Made by a program: the position numbers and the translations under genes
Part shown: piece by piece, positions 36,320 to 49,060 of the stretch
How the letters are laid out: each line of letters starts with the position of its first letter
How positions within the stretch are numbered: position 1 is the stretch's first letter
The notes under the pieces: model-generated
Told to the model about the DNA's origin: nothing
Seen by the model: only the letters and a program-made list of their open reading frames with translations
Databases searched by the model: none
Source: Ciona savignyi
Lineage: Eukaryota; Chordata; Ascidiacea; Phlebobranchia; Cionidae
NCBI GenBank assembly: GCA_000149265.1
Contig: CH003275.1
Location: 606,843 to 670,842 of the forward strand
Direction: 5' to 3'
Length of the DNA stretch: 64,000 nucleotides

Positions 36320-38984
36320 AAGTTTGATCAGGGGATAAAATCAAAAACTTAATTAAAGTGGATCGTGTCATTTTCTTTAATCCTTGAAAAGTTTAAGATT
36401 CATCTGCTCGCACCCTGACACATACGTCACAATATATCACGCTGGGGGCGCGTGATCATCACGCTTTTAAACTTGAATTAAGTGAGCTTTGTAACTACCA
36501 CACACACCGCAGTTAATACAAGGGCTGTCAACCTTTGATCGTTAAGTGCTATTTTTTGCACATAGATGACATTTTGTGCTTTTGATTAAACACGTCACTA
36601 CTGTCAGAGCGGTCGTTCAACACGTGTACCTTGACTACGACCTTTGTGTATGATCTCGTTTGACTTGGACGTGTCAAGACTTATTTCTATTTGTTTATAA
36701 ATAGCTATTAATACATTCGGCGAATTCCTAACGATTCGAGTCGGTGGTTGGAATGTTGTAAAGAGAATAGCTTTCGATTCTGCAGTAAGGATCCGATTTT
36801 GTCATATCGTTACCTGTGTAAATCGTTCGTTGTGACTAGTGTTTCTTGACTCGGTACCGCGGCATACCTGGGTACATGGCTCAGGTATGCCACGAGATGC
36901 TACAGTATATTGGCATGTTGCACTCGTAAATCCGGCGCGCGTGGGGTACTTGTAGAAATTACACATATGTGTGAACATTAACGTGCACCACAACATTTTT
37001 TGCTCGTTCACATGCGACAGTATGGGAGAGAAAGCAACATTTTCAAGTCTGGTGTGCTTGGCGGTTTCAAGGTGTAAACGACGTAATGCGGAAAAGAAAA
37101 GGGCAATAAAGATCAACTTTTGTATTAGTTGTATTGCTATTTCTGATGTAACACCAAAATTAAAATAATAATGAACAACACTACTAACGTCTACATAAAC
37201 TATTGTACTTTGGTCTTCGCCTTTGCTATGACAGACTATATGGATGATAGCAAATTATACAACAAACTAATATGTACAATTCCTGATACTTGCTATTAAG
37301 CAGATCTTTTAGTGGAAAGTCCAACATAGTTGTCAAGGACAGCTAGTGACATGTGGACCTAGTTTTTAGCATACCTTAAGCTACTTTCTTTTGCGAAAGA
37401 TGGCGCTGTTAAGCAACAGCAAACTTCGAGTATTACTCGGTCATTTCCTTTACGGCCGTGTTGGCGAACGAACGGTTAGGGCGACCGATACAAAAACGGT
37501 CTTAGTAACAAGCACATCCTGGGTTTAAAAACCAAGCAGGTTGAAAAAATAAAAAAGTCTGGCTTTCCGTTAATTGGGCTTACGCGAGTATTAAAATTCA
37601 CAGCTAGAAACCCAATTACGGTCATTCCAAACAAAAAATCCAGTATCACACGATCGTAATTAACATTTTCCTTTTTAAATTGGGAATAAAAGACTGAAAC
37701 CTGTTCACTTTGCAAAGGCCAACCCGAAACCCTATACATCATACTTTTCTTTTTTCGAAGTGTAGTAGTTTTGGACTTTGTGATCACAACTTTGTAAACT
37801 GTATACATTTATGCGTCAATATTTTATGTAGAAATGCAAAATGACCAAAGATAAGCCATGACTGGGTGTATTTATCAGGTAATTAAATATGGATCTCCAA
37901 ACTCTTGTAATATAAAATAATTAAAATAACCGCCATGCATAATTGAGTTCACTTTAAGCTATTTGTTGCTATTCTCTTTAATATTATTTAGTGACCAAGA
38001 CAGTTTTTCCGGTAATATAGCACCAATACAAAAATGTTTTTCTTTAAAAATGACAGCAAGAGCGGATGAAGCACCCTATGACGTTTGTAAATATGCTTCT
38101 CAAGCCCAATATATCCCCAAGCTAAGTTACGCAATATATAATCAAGTTGCAGCAACCGATTTTTTTAAACAAATATTTGTAAACGAGTTAATGTTGTGTC
38201 AGTATAAAGAATAAGGGACAGACGAAAGTAAACTATATATTAAAAAAAGTTTCACATTTTTTCGGGGTTAGATGACGTGGTAAGGTTAATGATTTACATT
38301 TTTCACAGAATTTAAGTCGGCCGCTCGCACTTTGCGCATGCGTTCCACCTCTGTTCTTTGCAGGTAATTGCGGTCCAGTATATCAGCACGAGAAAGCTCA
38401 AGGTAAATATTGCACCCATTATACAACTTATTATTTATTTCTGGTGCCTAATATTTACGTATGTACACGTGCGCATGCCACACGGGCGTGATTTAATATT
38501 TTTTTATAGTTTGCAAAACACCATTGGTCATATAACGAGTAATTCGTAACTATCATCATCTATAATATATTGCCCGATACTACGATAGCAGCAACCACGC
38601 ATTGTGCAACATGTGCCTTAATAGCCGCGCCATCAACGACATTTCTAACTCCTCGTTAATGAAATGCGTAGCTCCTGTCACATGCGCGTGAATGATGGGG
38701 GTCCTGCAAATATTGTCACCAACTTAATATAGAAATTGTGCTTGATAAGGCCGTATTTGGAATACTGAAAGTGATAATATGCTATAGATTCGCTGCCTTG
38801 ACACCGACACTACGTCCTTCAAAGTAAATATAGAAAGGAACGACTATGAATTACAAATAGTCACAACGACCGGTGGTTTGCTGCAATCCAAAAGAGCGAG
38901 CGAGAAATATGCAATGCGATTGACTTGGACTTTAACCACTGTCCTCATCTCTTTAATTTTAATCGGGATATAACATGATGTTCT
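36320..38984. other. Interval with no recognised gene
   Basis: AT-rich DNA between ZMIZ and IRF. Two single-exon ORFs (minus 37808-37476, 110 codons; plus 37963-38214, 83 codons) have no recognisable domain or supporting exon structure. I regard both as probable chance ORFs. Confidence 0.5.
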
Positions 38985-39245
38985 TTTTATCTTCGTAAAT
39001 GAGAAGAGGAGAGTTATTATACATGCAATCGTTACCTCTAGCTCACCGTCGGGTTACCGGAGGTATTGCAGTGTGTTGTGTATGATTCACACGTTCCTTC
39101 AATTTGGTAGAACCCACTAATTCGCTGGGTTCAGGCAATGTCAGTAATGTGCCCTGCCTAAGGAAACAATCGACTCGTAAGCGACCAGTTTCGAATCTGC
39201 AACCTTTCGGTTGAAAGGCGTCGCACTAAATTACCAGACTAACCA
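38985..39245 (-). mobile_element. Full-length SINE copy, minus orientation
   Basis: A close relative of 34636-34922. It shares cgtcgggttaccggaggtat, gcagtgtgttgtgtatgatt, tagaacccactaattcgctg and tgcaacctttcggttgaaag, with the tRNA-like head at its right end. Confidence 0.78.
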
Positions 39246-40446
39246 GTAAGATCTTGGTAAAACCAATTAATCAATGGAATGACCGCCAATAGCCTTGCAC
39301 TAGGATACAGCAGTTTTGTTTTTAGTCAAGCGAAAGAATTTTCTTTTCGGCCCTGCGACAGCGCTGCCGCCCAAACCATCTCGTGATCGAATTTCACCCC
39401 CTCCACCACAACTTGTGTTTCCATGAGATTGAAAGCTAATATAAAATAGCACCTTCGTAATAGATTATCCAGTCTTACTGTGATTTCGTTATTTTCTGAC
39501 ATTTCATTCCGATTTCACAGCTGGGAGCAATTAGTATTTTTAATATGCGATAATACTAACAAGGAATTCACTGGAAAGGACCGAACATGATAACAAAAAG
39601 ATAATATTTGTTTTGATATCTAAACATTAGGCATCAAAACCGGTCCTCTACTGTTCAAGCGTGTTTTGACCCGTTTGATTGATTTTCCGTTTTACACCGA
39701 CCATGTAGGCCTATATGACGCCTACGCCGATAGTCGTAAAACATTACCCAGGAATCGACAAGTTACCCAGTTCTCTCGGTCGGATAGTCGGGACTAAGTA
39801 ATAAGGTTAATTTGCGATCGATTCCTTTAAATATTTACCGAGGTAGCGTCTGCCAAGTGGCTTACCCAAAAAAACAACTGCTGAGTGGACATGATAAAGC
39901 TCGAACCCAGTACCACTACCTTGCTGGATCGATCTGGGTTAGATGTTATAAATATAAATGCCATGTCATAACCCGCTTGTCGCAATATTTGCCATGTCTT
40001 ATAAACCATAATTGCGACTGAAAAGATCAACTTTCAAACAACATGTGACTCCAACTTACAACTAAAGGCAGATCCTAACACGCCCTGTATCCCACCTGAG
40101 CATCGGTAATAAATGAAGTAAGCAATCATTCGCGTGGCAAACATAGCAAATTTGACAGGCTATCATTAGCTCCTTATTAAATATAAATTTTGGACATTAA
40201 TCTCTTGAACTTGTCTTTAATTTTAAGCATGTGACGACATCATAATAAAAGATCACAACAATATTTTTAAATAACAATAATATAGAATATGTACAATATA
40301 AGTGATGTGATATGCGAGGACAACTAATCGAAAAATGATCACTAGTGCGGTGAAGTTCAGGCAGAAACTAAATTAGCAAAATAATAGTTTGAATATAGAA
40401 GATGGCATGTGTGTGCTGCTTTGTGTGATGCTGGTGAACGTGGGGG

Positions 40447-43400
40447 CTAGTAGCACGATTCATACACACGCTCAGGTGTGATCGTCGAAGGAATAATAAA
40501 ATCGATGGATCCTTCGATCCCAAGAGACTCGATCCTGGGAATCCCCCCATGCCCCTTCAACTGGGGCTGGCTGAGAAGTGTTGAGGCCGACGGAAGTTTT
40601 CTGGGAGTCTGGTCCCCACTTGTTTCCATAGAGTCGCTGAGTTGAAACATTTCTCCGAGCTTTGAGGAAATCACGTCATGCTCCGGGACATTTGCTGTGG
40701 ATTAGGGATACCTTTAAAATCATACGTCACGTCTGTTAGGTTAAAGTAACCTACTTAAAGCAGGACCAAAAGAAAAAAAGTGATTAAAATTACCGTACCA
40801 AGTGATTTAAACTATAGTACCAAGTGATTTAAATTATAGTACCAAGTGATTTAAACTGTAGTACCAAGTGATTTAAATTATCGTACCAATTAAGTGATTT
40901 AAATTTTAGTAGCAAGTGGGGAAAATATGGGATTTGGTGTCGACGTGGCAGACTGAGGTACAGATGTTAAAAAACGTACTTTGACCCGAGTCGGAGTAAT
41001 CGAAAGAATTAATTGAAACCGGGGACTCCTGCAGCCAAGGAAGAAATCGGCCTTCGTTCTCGTGATGACAGTCCTGTCAGGAATAAACACATTTTCAATG
41101 CGCCATTAAAGAACCCTTAAAGTTTGCAGACAAATAAAATCGTAGTAAAGTTCCAAAACCCCATCAAATCTACAGCAAAGTTAAACATTTCAAAACACTG
41201 TTAAAGTTATGTTCCATTGAGTAAAATTGTAAAGGTATTTTAAGACTCACTGCAAAGTTTTTAGCGAAGTCCCAAGTAGTCTTTGAACAGCCGTCTTCGT
41301 AACTATTATTTCTTGGGGCACCTAACCAAGATAGTTGTTAAAATTATTTTTTCTTTGCATGGTCATAATAATTACATCGTTACGAATGTTAGCAAGCGTT
41401 TATGCAAATATTCAAGCTTGCGGTCAGTAAAGGTATGCGATGTTTGCTGGTGGCGGCGTGTAGGTCGTTAGCATGAAAACACACAAGTCCAGACAAGACG
41501 CAACATACCTCCTAGGAACTTAACGTTGAATTCCTCGTGAGGTTTACTATCTTGGGGTAGTTGAATTGAAATGTGAGGGGATTCGAACGCCTTGTAGCTC
41601 TCCTTTTCATGCAAGTCCATATTACAAGTACCGTAATTTGGATCAAAGGTGTAAAAGTCAAATGGCTTGTCATTAGTTAAGTAAGGAGGGGTGGGTGGGT
41701 AGATTGGATGGCCGACTTCGTCCATAACATTAGACGTTGCCTGTAACGCTTTGGACACAGTGTCCGGTGGGTTTTGTGCGCTCTGGAACGACATCGAGTG
41801 ACTGTCAATGGCGTTGTCTTCCAGGGATTCGAACTGATGATGATGCGAGTGTCTCCAAGCACCCTCATCATGTAAAGCACTTATGTCGTATTCGAACTCG
41901 GGAGAAAAAAAGTTCATTTTAACATCGACTTTCTCTGCAAAGCTGGAAGAATCAAGCTGAATATTGGAGAAATGCGGCGAAATAGGTGGTGAAACTACAT
42001 TGGGCTGTATGTCAGTGCTTTCTATCTTTACAGCTGTTGACCTTCGTGAGCTACCGGCGTGACGCTTCCCTCGTTTCCTGATCCAAACTGCAATAATAGC
42101 GCGGTTTAGAGGGGTCTGGGACGATATGTTGTGCAATGTACAGATGCAACATTTAATATATTTTTGGGGGGTTAAGTTGCGAAATAAATATGATCAGCAA
42201 CATCGTTTAAAAACGATTCAGTATACGTTTACCATTGGACTACACAACACTTCCATTAAAATCGTTAATTATCAGCTATAATATGTGCGACTCTCCACAA
42301 TATCTCGACCTGTTTGAGTGGGCGAGTGGGCTTTCTCAGTAGCAAGGAAAACGGCGACCTATGTCGTGGGTATAGGCGTCTTACCTCGGGAGCTTTTAGT
42401 CTTCTGCTTCGGTAGCATCCGATACACACGATACGCATCATCGCCTTTGCTCTTGCTCAGTTGCGGAACGGCTCGGACATCTCTCAGCGAGTTAAGAGCG
42501 CACCGGAAGTTGGCTTTATGCTGTTTCACGTCTTTTGGGGAAGCCCCTGAAACATAAACCAATATAAACATTTTTATATTGGGGATTTTCCATTTTCAAG
42601 ATACAGCTAAAAATAAATATAAGGTTTGGCTTGTATATTGAACCTAGTCATAGTTTTGTTCTTGTTGACTCATTACTATCAAGCTATCCTTATCTAAGTC
42701 AACAGGGAGCGGACAATATTAAACCAGTGAAGTTTAAACGTGAGATTGCGGGTGTTTGTAATAGGGTTAAGTTCCTGTTCTGCTTTCTATCAAAATTAAT
42801 TACACGTTATTTTTTAACCGAAAATCTTTGCTTCAACCGACGCAGGCTCCTTCGTATCACGTGAGGTTACGAGTGGAGACCTGGGAAGGTGATGATGTCA
42901 CTTCCCTGCTACTGAACGTTGTGTGAATTCAGTGAAAACCAATTTGTACATTTGGAAAACATGTGCGCTTAATCAATGTAGGCAAGTTTAAGGATAAATA
43001 TCACACAGACTTTGTTCAAAGCGGGCCACTGACTTTATGCGATTCGGGCAACTTCGCATAACAACAAGTTAGAAGATTTAAACCAAATGAAAAAATGGAG
43101 CTATTGCCTACTGCAAATAGTTGCGAGTTCATATATGTGCAAATAAATTGTTTGATCGAAGTCAAAGTACAAGTTTGAAATCAAATCAACATAATCACTT
43201 CTATTGACGTCATTCTGTTGTCGACTTTTTATAATTCTAGATAGGTCAGCGACTCGATTCAGTATTTTTTTAATAATTTTGTCTCGGTGGCTTTGGCGGT
43301 TAAACCCACTGAGTGGAATAAATTTGTGGTTACCTCTATAAACATCGATTTTTAGATTGTGTTCATACAGATTTATTTGTAATCGAAAAATAACACAAGT

Positions 43401-43747
43401 ACGTGATAAGAAGAACGATATCACATGCCTTAATGCTCTTTTCTTATTTTAATGAAAGTTTTCAGAAACTGGGCGTAATATACAACAAAAATTTCACGAT
43501 ATTTTGGTATTTATCCATACTATTTCGGGATGATAATTTCGTTATTGAAAATTCCACCCAAGAACTTTCAATCGACAAACCTGTGTGCTCGGACCAGTCC
43601 CGGAACAATCGAGCGTCTTCACTTTCCCTCCAGCCGTGCCTCGCACCGTGCTTCCACGGGATCCTGAAGGTTCGTTCCACCTTGCTCTCCCACACCAGTC
43701 CGGGGTAGATCTGCATCCCGATTCTCATTTCAAGCCAATCGCGCAAC
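40447..43747 (-). CDS. IRF-like: Interferon regulatory factor (IRF1/2-like DNA-binding domain), 5' exon not found
   Basis: Minus-strand exons: 43747-43581, 42546-42385, 42087 to 41525 (or 41509), 41073-40980 and 40694-40447 (stop). The first two encode the IRF DNA-binding domain: LRDWLEMRIGMQIYPGLVW, FRIPWKHGARHGWRESEDAR, LFRDWSEHTG, then HKANFRCALNSL and AYRVYRMLPKQ. The five characteristic Trp residues are present, but the Trp of the usual KTWKANFRC motif is His. Exon 3 starts VWIRKRGKRHAGSSRR, a basic patch, then Ser/Pro/His-rich sequence. No classical IRF association domain is recognisable. Exon 1, with the ATG and the first residues, should lie right of 43747; I found no convincing candidate. 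The donor of exon 3 is ambiguous: AAC|GTTAAG keeps frame into exon 4, while the stronger GGAG|GTATGT would give an early stop unless an exon is missing between them. IRFs are nuclear ISRE-binding regulators. Confidence 0.9.
40795..40917. repeat. 22-bp minisatellite in the last IRF intron
   Basis: Units start at 40795, 40817, 40839, 40861 and 40883 (gtaccaagtgatttaaatta type), the fifth with a 4-bp insertion, plus a partial sixth. The array fills over a third of the intron between the last two exons. Confidence 0.92.
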
Positions 43748-46700
43748 CTGCAACCAAATTTGAATTGAAATTGGAACAAGTTCGCGTGGTCGTGTTAATG
43801 GATTCATCGGGTTTGGGTTCGGATTGTTTCGAACCCAAGCTCACTGGGCTAGTTTGCAGTGTGGGATCTGTTGTTCTTAGTATTCGTCCTCATCGATATG
43901 AACACAATCGTTATTATCGAGCGTGAGACCTTTCCCGCAGACATATTCCAGTTTATCGTAGCGTGAGACAATCACTAATTCGGATTAACTCAACATAATG
44001 ATATGTAAAACCGAACGTCTTGGGAGCGAACCCATAACGTTACTAGTTGGGTTGTATTTCAAAATATTATCTCGCATGAACCATTCCTATTCATCGTTCG
44101 ATACGCGACCTTATACCAACAGTTATAAGCAATCGGTGTATACACTTTTTACTCCATCAGATAGTTCAGCTGTCGTAAATCCGATTTAAAGGATTGGATC
44201 AATACAATCAATATCATCGCGTGAATAAACCCTCAGTGTTTGCCCTCCAATGCCCATAAGGGTTACATGTGTTTCATTGAATAAAACGTGACAAAACGAC
44301 GTCCGCCGTTCAGGGTTTGTAAAGCATCGGTCGAACTCACCAGCTGCGTTTCAATAGAGTAACAAATACGAATTAGGTATGAATAATACGAAGCTGTTGC
44401 TTTTAATTTGGTCAGGTATCTGTCTTCACCGAAAATAAATTCCAAAATTGCAGTGATGTTATATCTTATGAAGCAATTTTAATAGACTGGAATTATTCAA
44501 GGCGACTTTGTACGTAGTAAATTTAGTTGGTAGTTAAAGTTTAATCTTTTAAAATTAATATGCGCAAACGATGCACTCAGACCTTCCATATTTATGATTC
44601 CTTTCCGATCTCAGCTATTTTTAAATTCTTTTTATTTCGCATAAATGTTAGCGGTGTTTTACGTTCAAGAATTATTAACGAAGAGGTAGTAAGCGATTGG
44701 GGTTTATCATTCAAGGTTATTGACCGCTAAATTGTATTTGCTTCTGTCACATAATTCACCCGCTTTAAGCGATAGATAAGAAATTAGAACCGCTTTGAAA
44801 TGAAATAAATCGATAAAATTTATTCACGAAATCGTATTCAAAATCCGTTTAGTAACACATGTACATTGGCAATGAGGATAAATTAAATTCCATCAGACAA
44901 AAAAACACCTTAAGACATGGTCGCATATTACACTTATTAATATTAATAGATGGGAAGAAGTCTGGACTTATAATATGGGTTACCGGAGTTGTGTTAAATA
45001 CGACCAAGATAGTTACGCTTAAATGCCATTTTCATGGGCCAGGGTAGTAAAATGGCTGCCTAAGTGGGATTTAATTAAACCCACAAACCGAAGAGAAATT
45101 TAGTTCAGTCTTCCCTATATAACTGTATACCTCACAGTTACACCAATAATAAACTTAATGGCAACTTGAAAAACTACATATTTTAAACGTCCTGGACGAG
45201 GGCCATAGCCTTGGGAAAACTGCATAATTTAAAAAGCAACGCCATTGAGATTTTTGAGATATTGGTCAAATTATTTGAATCAACTATGATAATTTAAATA
45301 AAAATATAAATTTTTTAGACTTGTACTAAACTTTCACAACACTAAGGAACTTTAAATTATTTTACCTCAAGCGCTCTTGGTCTCTTGATCCGGCATTTTC
45401 AGACCAGTTACGGATTGTCATTGTCGACTACTTATAAATTGAAATCTGTAAGATGTGTTCGTTATCACTTGCCGCTTTACCAACCATATAACCCGACAAA
45501 GTCTGTTGAGGCTTTATATCAGTGCCGTCGGGTTTTTTTGAAAAAATATGGGGGGTGGGTGTTTGCAGTCTCGTCCGTTGCTGAGCAAACCAAAGCATAT
45601 GGTCGTTTGTAAACACTACAAGCTAACACAGGCAACGCGAATATTATTCCACGCGGCTATTTTAGCATCGTGGGGATTTTAAACGATGAGGTAACGTTTC
45701 AAAATTATTCAGTCTTGCGACTCATTGGGCAATTTTGGTTTGTAGCAATAAACACCGGAAGAGATTTTTTACTAAAAAAATCGAAGCTTTGGGGTTGCAC
45801 TGCGCTTTAAAAACATATCGACATACAGAAAACGGATAATTGGGTATTTTTTAATTTGACCGATACAGAATAAATATTTTGTTCGAGGACTATTATGTTC
45901 GTGCCATCAATGCTATTCGCCTGGTTGACAACCGTAAACTAATTTTACATCAAACAAAAACGTACATTGTTTTACTGTAGTATATTGCTTTGTTTACACC
46001 AACCCTGCCCTTTTCTCATACCACTAATATACCACAGTCGGTTCTCTGTATACCACCCATCACTTCTTATAAAATGCGGCATTTTGCAGGCGACTGTACA
46101 AGTCCATTATAACCAAATTAAGCAAACAATTGAAAACATTATAAACCCAAACGGCCGTGTTTACCCAGTGGGTACAATGGTTAAGTAGCGAGACAGCCGA
46201 CATTCCAGGTTTCTGATACGGTCCTAACAAATAACTCGCACCGTATGAGCAGTCAAAGCCACAAGATATTGTAATGTGTTACGAGAGGAAGTCGTTAATT
46301 TAGTTTGACTGACCTAACGCACAAGGTCCACGCAACGTCCAACCATTTGAAACAACTCAGCACAGCTACAGCTGCTCAGGCAAATACCTTATAACGAAGA
46401 TAATAAATCCACACCAATGTTTGTTTCATATTTATTAGTCGACCCTGGCCCCGAACCCAGAAACACTGGAGCCACGCTGGTTCGGTTGTTGCAGTATTCT
46501 GTTGATTGTTCTACCGAGGTATCGAACCGGCGATGGCTCGTCAATTAGTCAGATATTTAAATAAGTCCCAGAACAGAAGCGGGACATAAATATAGATAAT
46601 TTGGCCGACAACCGCATAATCTTAAGAAAGGAGTAATGTAATGTTTCCAACAAAAAATGTGTTGTTGCCAATGTGCCAATCTAATGTAATATCGAAATAA

Positions 46701-49060
46701 TAAGTAAAATGACTGTACGGCCGTGTGGCCGAATGTTTCACGACCGATTAACTAAATTATATATATAAAAACGTTATACAATTTTGGTAAAATGTACCCC
46801 CATTCCCACCAAGCAAATATCACATGCGGCACTACAGAACCATCTGTTTCGCTTTGATTCTATTACTCACTCACTATCTATTTCAGAAACGGGCAAACTA
46901 CGGCCCACCGTCTAAATCCGGCCCTCCAGGTCTTTTATTCTAGCCCGACGGATGTTATCGATAAGGGACTGTGTATATTTTAGTAAGAAAATATATATAA
47001 TCCTGCTGCATTGTCCCACCTTTCGCTAATAGACCTATCCCGCGTGTGGTTACTTTTAGATCAGATTTGCAGCATTTTGCGCGAATCCGTGCAAACTGCG
47101 TTTAAGGTCATGACGCACAAGGTTGGCGCAATGTTTTCCGTCTCACAATCCTTCCAGAAATTACCCTTTTATCAGGAGTAAGAACTCACTCTTGTATAAA
47201 TAATTCCCTTTATTCATCATGAATTGTAAAATCGTGGATAATTTTTAATTTTGTTTATATAAACGACACTTGCATTCAAGCTTTCCCATTGTTCAACTTG
47301 GACAAGCCTGGACACGTGCCGTTTAACTTAAATTTAGTTTTCATCAGACCAAGTTACGAAGTTTCCACCTCGTGAATAAAACGGTTAAAAATAGAACGAT
47401 GTCTGCGGCTCTGTCGCGCTCTAAACCATTCGGCCACATGACAGTTCGGCTTTTGTTTAGCTCTTCCGACTGATCTATCAAGGCAACTATTCGGCTTTTG
47501 TTTAGCGGTGATCACTTCACGCCAAAAACCTCGACTGCGCCTTCTAGCGGATTCATATTTACGCACTTAGAATAACTTGAACCAGAGAAAAGCGAGCAAA
47601 GTTCTCATGTATCCACGTTCTTATGATGTGGTCAAATAGTATTTTTTATCATTATATTCCAAACATGACGTGGTGGCAATAAAACGACTGAACTTAGTTT
47701 AAAAACAATGTTAACACTTGCATTAGTGTCTTTGAAATAGTTACGCTTGTATTACATTAAAGGAAGTTCAAGGTAACAAACCAGGTGAGTAGGCGGTTAC
47801 TCACATAAACTTTAGTTCATTCAACAAAAAGCTATGTTTGATATTCGGACACAAACGTACCACTCGTGCTGGAGTGCTAAATCAATGTGCTTATCAATGT
47901 CGGCCTTATTTGCCATGCCGAAATGTTCTGTTATAATCATTGATGCGAAACCAATTACAAATCGCAAATTAGAACATAAACACGTGGTTTCCAACGTTTT
48001 GTTAAAAGGGTTTTTCACCTCGTTATCCAGAGTACGCGAAAACCATCGATAAACCGGCGATTCTGCTTGTGAAAACTGGTGAAGAATGAATTTCGCTTAG
48101 CTCAGCATTTAATCGGACATCGGTCTTTGGTTAGTTCAGGTATGACGTCATACAATATGCATCTTATCCATGCATGTGTGGTTGCTTGCATTAAGACCTA
48201 AGCTTTCTTGCGTTTGTCGGTCAGTACCGTTATTTGCTAAACAGCATGGTGGGTTAGTAAGTCTTATTTCAGTCGAATGGATTGAATATGCCGGCTAGCT
48301 AGTCGGTTGTCCGAATTTACTGGATAAATGTGTTGAACTGCTTAGTCATAAACAACAAGCTACAAAATTACCAGTAACGATGGCACGAGATTATCTGACA
48401 GTTATCAGTGCTTTGGTAAAGTCCCTTGCGTCTTTTTTACCGTAATAGAATATAAATATTTATTCTATACATACACTTTTGGGCTGACTGTGGGTATCGT
48501 GTTAAACCTATACTTAACAGGATGTGCTCGATTTGTCCAGTGTTAATCAAGCTATGGCCGACGTGACTTCTTGACTTCTCGCTGTCCTCTACCTACGGTC
48601 TTCGACGTTTAACGATTTTATTATCCACAAACACAGTCAAACTACAGAATCAGAAAAGGATATATCTTATTTGATATTGTCCCCTTCATAACAAACAAAC
48701 GTGCAGATTTATTAACGATTAAATACCAGAAGACCTAAGTCAACATCTTATATTTGATTTATTTGTACACATGTTGAATTTAGAGTTTTAAAATTTTGGC
48801 GATACATTTTCAAGCAAAAAGCGGGTTTTGTAACGAAAAGCCAAAGAATGGGCTTAACGAATGACGGGCAGAGTGTTTGATTGGCAACGATATTGCAGCT
48901 TTGTGTGTTTTTACGCTGGTTAATTTTTGTCCAATTACCTAGAACCGGGTTATCATTCAAAACGGGACGTAAACAACAGGGAAAGAATAAAGAAGCCATA
49001 TAGCGCTTAAATATTTAATTCCAGACAATAATAACAGATTCAACAGCTTGAAAAACGGTT
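43748..49060. other. Interval between IRF and the 142-aa gene; no placed gene
   Basis: It should contain the IRF first exon and promoter. I see only short unsupported ORFs, a tRNA-like SINE head near 47390-47460, a similar fragment near 46710, and a hAT-like remnant at about 46890-46970 (gggcaaactacggcccaccg) resembling the end of the element at 49730. A donor at about 44331 (CTG|GTGAGT, minus) has an open upstream frame but no in-frame ATG. Confidence 0.5.

Noticed and set aside
37476..37808. 110-codon minus-strand ORF between ZMIZ and IRF
   Set aside because: No domain, no splice partners, AT-rich composition like its surroundings; taken as chance.
37963..38214. 83-codon plus-strand ORF
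   Set aside because: Looks slightly protein-like after its internal Met but has no match I recognise and no supporting gene structure.
44331..44446. Candidate IRF first exon ending CTG|GTGAGT on the minus strand
   Set aside because: In the phase required by exon 43747 the upstream frame meets TAA before any ATG, so it cannot supply the start.
46440..46530. tRNA-like sequence with a GGTTCGATACC B-box-like motif
   Set aside because: No pairing acceptor or anticodon stem; at most a decayed tRNA-derived fragment.
47821..48018. Minus-strand ORF near a donor-like GTGAGT, considered as IRF exon 1 or a small gene
   Set aside because: The ORF frame and the phase needed for IRF differ, and the product has no recognisable motif.
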